Shown here: positions 26,264-34,654 of the stretch, piece by piece
Layout of the letters: each line of letters starts with the position of its first letter
Position numbering within the stretch: the first letter of the stretch is position 1
Origin: Kiritimatiellia bacterium
GTDB taxonomy: Bacteria > Verrucomicrobiota > Kiritimatiellia > SLOV01
Direction of reading: 5' to 3'
Length of the DNA stretch: 43,427 bases
Assembly (NCBI GenBank): GCA_007132345.1
Contig: SLOV01000138.1
Coordinates: 1 to 43,427, forward strand
The notes under the pieces: model-generated
The model's input: the letters and a program-made list of their open reading frames with translations, nothing else
The model's database searches: none
What the model was told of the DNA's origin: nothing
Translations under genes and position numbers: made by a program

Positions 26264-27127
26264 TCATTGATGGCAAGGTTGGGGCTGCCGTTTTGACTCG
26301 CTAAGTTCTTGTTGCTGTTTCAGTTGATGCATCCCGCAGCCGTAGACCTCAATCGAGACATAATCGACGTCTGATTTCAGGTGCGGCCAGAACCACGCGT
26401 CTTCGTCGAACGGTTGGTTCGAATCCTCTCGTCCATCATTGTCGCTGAGATGATAGCCGGTGATTCGTTCGTGGCATTCGTCGAACATCCCAACGGGGTC
26501 GAAGTGTAAGGAGTTTGCCGATACCTTCAGGTGCGCCACATCGATCAATTGACCAACCCGCTGTGGGAGCAGCCCCAGGATCTGCTGACACTCCAGCGGA
26601 TCGCACATCAACAATGGGTTGTCCGGGAACTCAAGAGCATTGCGTGCGGAAAGCACGTTATTCTCAATCATGAGAGTGATTCCGAGCGATTCGGCAGTCT
26701 CGTTCAGACGACATACGCGGCTGACGAATACCTCAATACATCGATCGCGATCGAAAAGGCTCCGATTCGGGATACGATTGCCCAACTCATCGAGCTTCGG
26801 ATCAAGCAGGAAGCCGGCGTGAAAACTATATCGATCCGCGCCAAGCGCGACGCACCAGCGGAGCGCCTGCTCGACATGCGATATGCTCCTTTCGCCGATG
26901 ACGGTATCTAACGATGCCAGGTTAAAGACAAAGGGGTCCGGCGGTGGGGGGAAGTAATTATGAATCTGAAAATGAGCAGCCGGCGTCAACGCCTGTAGAT
27001 CGCGCAGCAGTGTTTCCGAATAGGCACCTCCCGAGAGTTCAATGAACGGCATGCCGGCACTGAGCAGTTCTGTGGAGACGGCATCCCCGGCTCGATCATG
27101 AAAACCGCCTGTGGAAACATAAGTCAT
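26264..27127 (-). CDS. TIM-barrel sugar phosphate isomerase/epimerase family protein
   Basis: GADRYSFHAGF, LGITLMIENNVL, QLIDVAHLKVSANSL, ITGYHLSDNDG, YVSIEVYG: AP-endonuclease-2-like barrel pattern. Confidence 0.78.
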   Translation of the reverse strand: MTYVSTGGFHDRAGDAVSTELLSAGMPFIELSGGAYSETLLRDLQALTPAAHFQIHNYFPPPPDPFVFNLASLDTVIGERSISHVEQALRWCVALGADRYSFHAGFLLDPKLDELGNRIPNRSLFDRDRCIEVFVSRVCRLNETAESLGITLMIENNVLSARNALEFPDNPLLMCDPLECQQILGLLPQRVGQLIDVAHLKVSANSLHFDPVGMFDECHERITGYHLSDNDGREDSNQPFDEDAWFWPHLKSDVDYVSIEVYGCGMHQLKQQQELSESKRQPQPCHQ

Positions 27128-27212
27128 AGGAGTCTTGGTGTGTAAGCACTCTCATGCGCGAAGAGCGGCAGCGCGTGGCTCTACCCTGCGGCCCCGGCGA
27201 TGATGGTGTGGG

Positions 27213-28220
27213 CTACAGATCAATGAGTTCATCTTGTGCAAAATCGCGAGGAGCCTTCCGGCCCACGACTTCATCCCACCGCATGGGTGAGATTCCGGTG
27301 CCGGGCCGCTTCGCGGTCATGTTCTCTGTGCTGAAGGTCTCGCCCGCCGCGATCACCTGGCGCGCAACCAGCGATTTCCGCATGACGGGTCGGTTCCGGG
27401 CCTCGCTGGGAGCCAAACGTTTGATGCCATCGCCCAGTGCCGTTTCGATGTTGCGGATGGCGGTGACCAACGCGGCAAGCTCTTCGGGTTCGAGGCTGGC
27501 TTTGTGGTCGGGCCCCGGCAGGGTGCGGTCCAGCGTAAAGTGTTTTTCGATAATCGAAGCCCCCATCGCGACAGCGGCAATCGACACCTCAATTCCGGGC
27601 GTATGGTCGGAATAGCCGACAGCGAGGCCGAAGGCACGATGCATGCTCTGCATGGCGCGCAGGTTGACCTCCTCCATCGGCGTCGGGTATTGCGTCGTGC
27701 AGTGCATCACCGAGATGTCGTTGCGTGGCGTTCCCGCCTGTTCGAGCGCATCGATTGCCGATTCAACCTCCCCCAACGTCGCCATGCCGGTAGAGAGGAA
27801 GACCGGTTTTCCGGTCCGGCCAATCCGGCGCAGATACGGCAGGTTGGTGAGCTCGCCGGATGGGATCTTGAAGCAGTCCTGGCCCAGCCGGTCGAGCAGA
27901 TCGACGCTCTCGATATCGAAAGCGGTAGAGAAAAAGCCTATGTTTCGCGCCGCACAATGCGCCATGAGCTCCTTGTGTGCATCCTCGCTCAGTTCCAGGC
28001 GGCGCAGCATTTCGTGCTGAGATTCCTGTTTGTCTGTGGTCTGGGCCTGGTAATCCGCCTTTTCGGCCGTACGGGTCACGATCCGGTCCGCGCTGAACGT
28101 TTGGAATTTGACGAGGTCGGCGCCGACCCTGGCCGCCGCGTCGATCAACTGCCTGGCCAGCGCGATGTCGCCGTTATGGTTGACGCCGGCTTCGGCGATG
28201 ACAAGAGTTCGATGTTTCAT
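27213..28220 (-). CDS. neuB: N-acetylneuraminate synthase family protein (NeuB-like) with SAF domain
   Basis: LVIAEAGVNHNGDIALARQLIDAAARVGADLVKFQTF, FKIPSGELTNLPYL, VGYSDHTPGIEVSIAAVAMGASIIEKHFTLDRTLPGPDHKASLEPEEL, C-terminal SAF. Confidence 0.95.
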   Translation of the reverse strand: MKHRTLVIAEAGVNHNGDIALARQLIDAAARVGADLVKFQTFSADRIVTRTAEKADYQAQTTDKQESQHEMLRRLELSEDAHKELMAHCAARNIGFFSTAFDIESVDLLDRLGQDCFKIPSGELTNLPYLRRIGRTGKPVFLSTGMATLGEVESAIDALEQAGTPRNDISVMHCTTQYPTPMEEVNLRAMQSMHRAFGLAVGYSDHTPGIEVSIAAVAMGASIIEKHFTLDRTLPGPDHKASLEPEELAALVTAIRNIETALGDGIKRLAPSEARNRPVMRKSLVARQVIAAGETFSTENMTAKRPGTGISPMRWDEVVGRKAPRDFAQDELIDL

Positions 28221-28831
28221 TTTCTACCGTGTCCAATAAATCGTGCATGATCGGCCTGGTTATGCCGCACACTCAGGCCCATGCCGACCAGACAGCATTT
28301 TCCGAGCCGAAGTCCATCCTTGACCACACTTCCGCTGCCGACAAAGCTGCCCGCGCCAATGGTTACACTGCCATTGAGGATGGCGCCGGTGGAGATATGA
28401 CAGTGGTCTTCGACCGTCGCGTCATGTTCAATCAGGGCGCGGGAATTGACGATGCAATTGCTGCCGACCCTGGCGCCAGCATTTACAATTGCGCCATGCA
28501 TCACGATCGTGCCCGCGCCAATCGTCGCGTGTCTGGAGACGTGGGCCGTTGGCGCGATGATGTGGGGCAAAAGAAAACCGGCCTGGGCGGCTTGCCGGTA
28601 AAGGTGGATGCGCTTATCTGCCGGGCCGACCATGCCCACGGTGATGAGGGCGCATCGATACTCTTTGGCCAGTTCCGGCAGGGCATCGTCCGTGGCAATG
28701 ACGGTGTATCCGAGGTGTTGGCTACGCATTTCCTCTGGCATTCCAACCAGCCCCGCGATCTGGTATTTGCCTTCTTGTTCGATGACCTCCATGCAGGCAC
28801 GGGCGTGGCCGCCGGCACCGATCAGGATCAT
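28217..28831 (-). CDS. neuD: NeuD-type sugar O-acyltransferase (left-handed beta-helix)
   Basis: MILIGAGGHARACMEVIEQEGKYQIAGLVG, hexapeptide repeats; 4-bp overlap with neuB; start reassigned to 28831. Confidence 0.9.
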   Translation of the reverse strand: MILIGAGGHARACMEVIEQEGKYQIAGLVGMPEEMRSQHLGYTVIATDDALPELAKEYRCALITVGMVGPADKRIHLYRQAAQAGFLLPHIIAPTAHVSRHATIGAGTIVMHGAIVNAGARVGSNCIVNSRALIEHDATVEDHCHISTGAILNGSVTIGAGSFVGSGSVVKDGLRLGKCCLVGMGLSVRHNQADHARFIGHGRK

Positions 28832-28906
28832 GCTAGATTCGCTCCGTGATCTCATACGTTCGCCATCCGCGAGTATAGCCATGGTCCTAGACCCTGTAAA
28901 CCCATC

Positions 28907-30361
28907 CTAAAGAAGCTTTCGGCGCAGCCACCCGGTCATATCTGTCAGGTGGTTCAGCCTGCGCCAGCTATACAGACTGACGACCAGCGTGACCAGTGCC
29001 CCCATCACATAGCCCGCAGGCTCGGACCAGGCTCCCGAAACGATCGTACCCCCCCCGGCAAGCAGGAGGCACAGGGCGACATACCGGTTCCGCCGGGTTG
29101 GCTTGAATCCAATCATTCTTTTCGTAACGATCGCAACCGCGGCGTAGAGAAAGAGATAGGCAATCCCGAAACTCACTCCGGCCATGACCAGGCCAACCTC
29201 CGGGACCCCCAGCACAAACGACCCCAGGTACACGGCACTCCATGTGAGCTGGATTCCAATGTACGCGCCCCCACGGCCTGCGGCCAGAAACGTGAACACA
29301 ATGGGGGTGGTGGCGACCTTGAGAATGTCGCCCAGCATTTGCCATCTCAGCATCTCCGCCGCGGGCTCAAAGCCTTCGGCATAGAGTAGGTGAATGACCC
29401 ATGGCGCCAGGGTGATCATGGCCATCAGCAAAGGCCCGGCCATCAGCAGGGCCATCTCGGACTGCTCGTTGATCAGCCTGCTTGCCTGCTCCCGATCGTG
29501 AATGGCCGCGGACAGCCGCGGGTAGTAGTCCATGACCATGGCATTCAGAACAAACACGAGATAGGTCATCGAGATCGCCCAGGCCGCCTGGAAATGGCCG
29601 CTGGCGTCCAGCCCCAGATCGCGCAGGACGAGAGAACGCATGGCAAGCTGCGTGATCGACATCAGCAAGCCGGAAGCCATAAAGGGGATGCCCAGTTTCA
29701 GCATGGCCAGCCACTGGCTTCGAATTCCTGCGAGTTCTGAGGGGCCACGGGGACGCGGCAGACGAGCGGCATAGGTGCTCACCACCAGGAAATTGACGGC
29801 CGGCGCGGCCAACACGAACCAGAGGACGCCATCGTTCTCCAGCAGGTAGATCGCAGTAATCCCCACCATCGCACCCACCAGTGCACTCAGGATACTGACT
29901 CTTGCCAGGTCCTCAATTCGCCGCAAGCCCTGCAGCAGAGCGGTCTGCGATCCGGCGAGCAGGGTCAGCAGGAGCCCGAGCCCCAGCCAGCCCACGTCGC
30001 TCGCGTGTGCGGTGTCGCCAAATACCCACTGGGCGACCGGCGCGCGCAGGAGCCAGAGGATCGCCGTGCCTGCGATGCCCAGCACCACACTGCCAAACCA
30101 CAGGGCACGACGAACCGTCGCCAGGACCTCTGCTTCGTCCGCGGAGGCCGCGACCTGCTTGACGCCGCTGGTGGGCATGCCGCAGCCGGCCAGGGTGGAC
30201 GCCACGACCACGACATTCTGGTAGAGCCCCATGAGGCCAACACCCGCAGGCCCCAGCAGCATCGCCAACACTTTGACTTTGACGATGCTGATGCAGATGT
30301 TCATCGCGGAAGCGCCGCCGATAATGGCGCTGGAGCGGAAGATCTGACGGTAGGAAGTCAT
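28907..30361 (-). CDS. O-antigen translocase / Wzx-type flippase
   Basis: MTSYRQIFRSSAIIGGASAMNICISIVKVKVLAMLLGPAGVGLMGLYQNV; ~12 TM pattern. Confidence 0.88.
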   Translation of the reverse strand: MTSYRQIFRSSAIIGGASAMNICISIVKVKVLAMLLGPAGVGLMGLYQNVVVVASTLAGCGMPTSGVKQVAASADEAEVLATVRRALWFGSVVLGIAGTAILWLLRAPVAQWVFGDTAHASDVGWLGLGLLLTLLAGSQTALLQGLRRIEDLARVSILSALVGAMVGITAIYLLENDGVLWFVLAAPAVNFLVVSTYAARLPRPRGPSELAGIRSQWLAMLKLGIPFMASGLLMSITQLAMRSLVLRDLGLDASGHFQAAWAISMTYLVFVLNAMVMDYYPRLSAAIHDREQASRLINEQSEMALLMAGPLLMAMITLAPWVIHLLYAEGFEPAAEMLRWQMLGDILKVATTPIVFTFLAAGRGGAYIGIQLTWSAVYLGSFVLGVPEVGLVMAGVSFGIAYLFLYAAVAIVTKRMIGFKPTRRNRYVALCLLLAGGGTIVSGAWSEPAGYVMGALVTLVVSLYSWRRLNHLTDMTGWLRRKLL

Positions 30362-30481
30362 CAATGAAGATCCGGCAGGGCGCCGCAGTCCGGCCACGGA
30401 TGTCGTTCAAAGCCGGGTTTCGATCCAGCGGGATGATGCGCACGCTTCTGCACCGGGGCTCCGGGATCTGATGCCGCGCCT

Positions 30482-31363
30482 CTATTTCTCCGCAATCGCG
30501 ATCAAGGTATCCGTCCTGTCGATCCCTGCCAGCATATTCGAATAGGCGCTATTCAACGGATCCGTAGCCAACAGGCTCCACTTCAAGTGCCCACCCGGCT
30601 TCTTCTCCTTCAGCCAATGAAGATGGTTCGCCAGATTATACCGCTGAAAACCGGTGATGACGGGATTCCTGAAGTTTGCCTTTTCCAGGAAGGCCGTTAA
30701 GGACCATCGGTTATGCAACACCAGATGCTCGCTCCAGAACGTGAAGCTCTTGAATTCTTCACACTCCAGAAACGAAAAGAGAAAGTCATTGGCGTGCGGC
30801 ACTTCGATGACAATTCTTCCGCCGGCCGTCAGCTTGTCGTACGCGACCTTCAGGAAGCCAAATGGATCGGTCAGATGCTCAAACACATGGAAAAGCGTGA
30901 TGACATCGAAGTCTGTATGGGGAACGTCCGCCACATCGCTGTAGGCCTCGTAGCCTTCCTTTTCCAAGGCGTCTTTCGCCCGCTGCTGCGGTTCCACGGC
31001 AACAACGGTTTCGGCAAAAGGCCCGAGCAGATCCAGAACACCACCCGCTCCAGACCCTACATCCATCCATTTTCTATTGCTGATGAGCGGCAGGAACTGA
31101 TCTTTTCGTCGGCTATCGTCTGCATACGCATCGACCAAGACCCTCTGTCGGTTGTTCTCTTTCCGGAGACTTGGAAACTCATGTTTTTCAACATAGTGCG
31201 ACCTGTCCATGTGCTCGGAGGTTGATGTAAAGATGACGCCGGATTTCCGGCACCGCAGAATGGAGATCCCTTCCCGATCCCGTATCGTGGGATAAAACTC
31301 TTCGATGGCATTCTCGTCGCAAATGCCCCAGTCACACAACAGTTCCGCGATCTTGTTTTTCAT
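30482..31363 (-). CDS. Class I SAM-dependent methyltransferase
   Basis: RKWMDVGSGAGGVLDLLG, FDVITLFHVFEHLTDPFGFLKVAYDKLTAGGRIVIEVPHAND. Confidence 0.88.
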   Translation of the reverse strand: MKNKIAELLCDWGICDENAIEEFYPTIRDREGISILRCRKSGVIFTSTSEHMDRSHYVEKHEFPSLRKENNRQRVLVDAYADDSRRKDQFLPLISNRKWMDVGSGAGGVLDLLGPFAETVVAVEPQQRAKDALEKEGYEAYSDVADVPHTDFDVITLFHVFEHLTDPFGFLKVAYDKLTAGGRIVIEVPHANDFLFSFLECEEFKSFTFWSEHLVLHNRWSLTAFLEKANFRNPVITGFQRYNLANHLHWLKEKKPGGHLKWSLLATDPLNSAYSNMLAGIDRTDTLIAIAEK

Positions 31364-31401
31364 ACAACGTCCTCCCCTTGTTTTAGATATGTAAAGCGGC
31401 C

Positions 31402-32190
31402 CTAAATGCTCCAGCCCCCGTCGACTACCAGATTCTGGCCCGTCATATATTTCGATGCGTCACTCAGCAAAAAGACGAGGGCGCCAGCCAGGTCATCTGC
31501 GCCTGCCATTCTGTTGCCGAGAACGACTCGTTTGCAATATTGCGTCACAAAGGACTCTTCCTGGCGATTATAGACGCCGCCCGGTGAGATGGCGTTGACC
31601 CGTATGCCATGCTGGCCCAGGTAGGAGGCCAAGTATTTCGTCAGGCTCAATAGAGCGCCCTTGATCGCAGAGTATTCCACCGGACTGGTAAAATCCGCGC
31701 CTTCATACACTTCAAATCGCGGCGCCATGAAGCCGTAGATGGAGGAAACGAAGACAATCGTGCCGTGCCCCTGTTTGACCATGACCCGGGACAGCTCCTG
31801 AGACATCAGGAAATATCCGCCCAGGTGGAGATTCACGTTCTCGCAAAAATCCTCGTACGTGACGTCCTCGAACTTGCGACCGTAGTGTTGATTTCGCGGG
31901 TAGGCGTTGTTGACCAGAGCGTCTACCCCGCCGTGTTTCGCGAGAACGGAATCCATCATCCGCTGGATCGACTCTCTGGATGTAACATCCACCCGGCAGA
32001 ACTCGATCTTGTCTGTCCGCAACTCGGCCGACAACGATTCCTTCACCCGTTGTCCCGAAGCCTCGTCGATATCGGCAAGGATGGCTCTTCCGCCGTTCTC
32101 CACCACGGCCCGGACGAAGCCTTGTCCGATCAGGCCCGCCCCGCCGGTAATCACAACGCGACGATCGTGTAGATCAGATTGAAATGTCAT
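31402..32190 (-). CDS. SDR family oxidoreductase
   Basis: [59 protein letters not shown]. Confidence 0.92.
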   Translation of the reverse strand: MTFQSDLHDRRVVITGGAGLIGQGFVRAVVENGGRAILADIDEASGQRVKESLSAELRTDKIEFCRVDVTSRESIQRMMDSVLAKHGGVDALVNNAYPRNQHYGRKFEDVTYEDFCENVNLHLGGYFLMSQELSRVMVKQGHGTIVFVSSIYGFMAPRFEVYEGADFTSPVEYSAIKGALLSLTKYLASYLGQHGIRVNAISPGGVYNRQEESFVTQYCKRVVLGNRMAGADDLAGALVFLLSDASKYMTGQNLVVDGGWSI

Positions 32191-33112
32191 CGATGTCGAC
32201 TTCTCTCTCTTCGGTTAGAGAACGTTGGGCTGCGATGAGAACCTTCATGGAATTCAGCACGAGGTCCGGGTCAATCGGAGGCTCCCTTGATCGAATCATC
32301 CCAACGAAGTCCCCAAGCAGTCTTCTGAACATGGAGAAATTGTCGTTCAATTCCGCGTGAAAGCGTTTTGTATCGCTCCAGAAATCCAGTGCCAGTGTCT
32401 TAGCCGAATTACCAAGGGCGTCGATGAAGAGCAACGAGTCGTCGTTGTTGCGGATGCGCACCGAGGTGTGTTTCCCCTGGACGCAAGAGACGCTCCTGGC
32501 ATGGAATCCCGTCACGCCGAGGACGCCGTCGAGCATGTGGATGCCATATTTCTCCATGCCGTTGATGACCGTTCCTCGGATCAGCTTGATATCGCCAAAG
32601 GCATCCAGGTGGCCCCTGATCTCATCCAGTTCCCGAGCATATCTTGCGCCGGCGCACGACATCAACTTGCCCTCTTCCAGGTAGGGCCTGAAGAATTGCA
32701 GTTCCGATACTTCAAGGCTCAGGGGCTTATCGATGAAGACGAACTTGCCTTGTTCGAGGAAGTCCTTTGCCAATGGATAATGCGTCTCGTAATCGTCTCT
32801 TGCGATGATGACGCCATCGACGGCGTCGATCATGTCGGCCAGATCCACGACGAGGTTCGGAATCTTCGAGGCCTTCACGAGTTTTTCGGTCAGGGCGGCA
32901 TCTTGCGTCCAGGCGTGGGAGACGTGGACAGAGTCGAACCCGAATTCAGAGGCATGCCGGGTCTTGAGGTAGTTGTAGATGACGTCCCATCCGGAAGCCT
33001 TCATGCCTTCAGGGTCAAACCCATTGATGATGGCGGAAAAGGAGAAGGGGTGACCGTTGCCCTCGTTGAACCCAACGATGCCCAGTTGGATGGGGGCTAC
33101 CATGTTGTCCAT
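32174..33112 (-). CDS. Gfo/Idh/MocA family oxidoreductase
   Basis: [65 protein letters not shown]. Confidence 0.82.
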   Translation of the reverse strand: MDNMVAPIQLGIVGFNEGNGHPFSFSAIINGFDPEGMKASGWDVIYNYLKTRHASEFGFDSVHVSHAWTQDAALTEKLVKASKIPNLVVDLADMIDAVDGVIIARDDYETHYPLAKDFLEQGKFVFIDKPLSLEVSELQFFRPYLEEGKLMSCAGARYARELDEIRGHLDAFGDIKLIRGTVINGMEKYGIHMLDGVLGVTGFHARSVSCVQGKHTSVRIRNNDDSLLFIDALGNSAKTLALDFWSDTKRFHAELNDNFSMFRRLLGDFVGMIRSREPPIDPDLVLNSMKVLIAAQRSLTEEREVDIDDISI

Positions 33113-33900
33113 CCCCCATCGATGCAGATATTTTGACCGGTGATGTAGCTCGATGCATCGGAACAGAGCAGGGCGATGACGCCCTTCAGGTCTTCCGGCT
33201 GCCCGATCCGGGTCAGCATCGTCTTCGCCTTCAAGGCTTCGATGAAGGGTTCATTCTTGAGGATCTCGCCGAAGGGGAACGGCCCGGGGCTTATGGCGTT
33301 GACCCGGATGCCATGAGGGGCCAGAAAGCTGGCCAGATACTTGGTGAGTTGGATGACACCCGCCTTGGCCGCGCCATAACTGGGTGGGTTCGCGTGTTCG
33401 GTTCCCACATACATTCTGTAGTCGGGCGCTACATGGCCATACATCGAAGCGACATTCACAATGACGCCGCGGGTCTCTTTAAGGAACGGAAAAGCCAGCT
33501 TTGTTGTATAGAACACCCCGTTCAAGCAGACATCGATATCGTAGTTCCAATCGTCCAGGCTGATGGATTCGAAGGTGTTCTTCTTTCCTGACCAGGCATT
33601 ATTGATCAGGATATCTAATGCGCCGTATTCTGTTTGAATGACTTGCAGTGCCTTCTCTATGCTTTTGGGGTCGGTGATGTCCACATGCACGCCACTGGCC
33701 CGGACGCCGTACTTCTGATGCAATGCCTCGGCAACGGCATGGCTCTTCTGCTCGTTTCTCGCCCCGATGACGATGTTGGCTCCAAGCTCGGCAAGCGCCT
33801 CGCACATCGCGGTTCCCAGGTAACCGGCGCCCCCGGTGATCAAGACCGTCTTCTTTTCCAGGCCGAGGAGTTCTTGTAGCGGTTTCATGCCGTGCTTCAT
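33097..33900 (-). CDS. SDR family oxidoreductase (paralogous to 31402-32190)
   Basis: [76 protein letters not shown]. Confidence 0.92.
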   Translation of the reverse strand: MKHGMKPLQELLGLEKKTVLITGGAGYLGTAMCEALAELGANIVIGARNEQKSHAVAEALHQKYGVRASGVHVDITDPKSIEKALQVIQTEYGALDILINNAWSGKKNTFESISLDDWNYDIDVCLNGVFYTTKLAFPFLKETRGVIVNVASMYGHVAPDYRMYVGTEHANPPSYGAAKAGVIQLTKYLASFLAPHGIRVNAISPGPFPFGEILKNEPFIEALKAKTMLTRIGQPEDLKGVIALLCSDASSYITGQNICIDGGWTTW

Positions 33901-33916
33901 TCGCGCCTTTCCGCGG

Positions 33917-34654
33917 CTAGGCAGTCTTTTCCCGATAGTGCTGCATGATTTGCTCCGCGATTGTGAAATCGAGCTCTGTATCGATATCCAGTGCCGTTTC
34001 CCCGGGCGTGATGACCGCGGCGGTTCGACCGAGCAGGAGCGAAATCGAGTCCTCCTTTTCGAAGAGGATCTCTTTGGTCAGCGCATAGATCTGGCCCGTC
34101 AGTTCGTAGGCGACGGGTTGTTTCTGTCTCGGCAGCCAGGGGATGGCGCCTTCAAGATATGGCTCCACAACATCCTGTGAGACTCTCCAGAGCCTGTTAG
34201 GGGAAACGTGTGATTCCGTGAAAGTGGCGACACTATCGGCTCTTCCTTCCAGCAGAATCTCGAGGCATGCTTCAATGTCCTCCATTCTTCTGAAGGGGGA
34301 AGTCGGCTCCAGAAGGATCACGATGTCGACCGGCTCGCCGGCCTTCTCAACTTGCTGCACGGTGTACTTGATCGCATCGATGACCAACGAGGCGTCTGCC
34401 GCCAATTCAGCAGGTCTCTTGATGACCTCAGCGCCATGTGCATTTGAGATCCCGGCAATGGCGTCATCATCGGTGGAGACGACGGTCTTATGAATGAGCG
34501 GGCATTGCAACGCGGCTTCAATGGAGTGAACCAGCAACGGCTTCCCGGCAAACGTCCGTATATTCTTGCCGGGGATCCCTTTCGAACCGCCTCGAGCGGG
34601 AATGATCGCCAGTATCTGCTTCTTTGCCATCTTCGCTTTCGGCTGCATTCTCAC
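33917..34654 (-). CDS. neuA: Acylneuraminate cytidylyltransferase family protein (CMP-sugar synthetase)
   Basis: [65 protein letters not shown]. Confidence 0.93.
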   Translation of the reverse strand: MRMQPKAKMAKKQILAIIPARGGSKGIPGKNIRTFAGKPLLVHSIEAALQCPLIHKTVVSTDDDAIAGISNAHGAEVIKRPAELAADASLVIDAIKYTVQQVEKAGEPVDIVILLEPTSPFRRMEDIEACLEILLEGRADSVATFTESHVSPNRLWRVSQDVVEPYLEGAIPWLPRQKQPVAYELTGQIYALTKEILFEKEDSISLLLGRTAAVITPGETALDIDTELDFTIAEQIMQHYREKTA

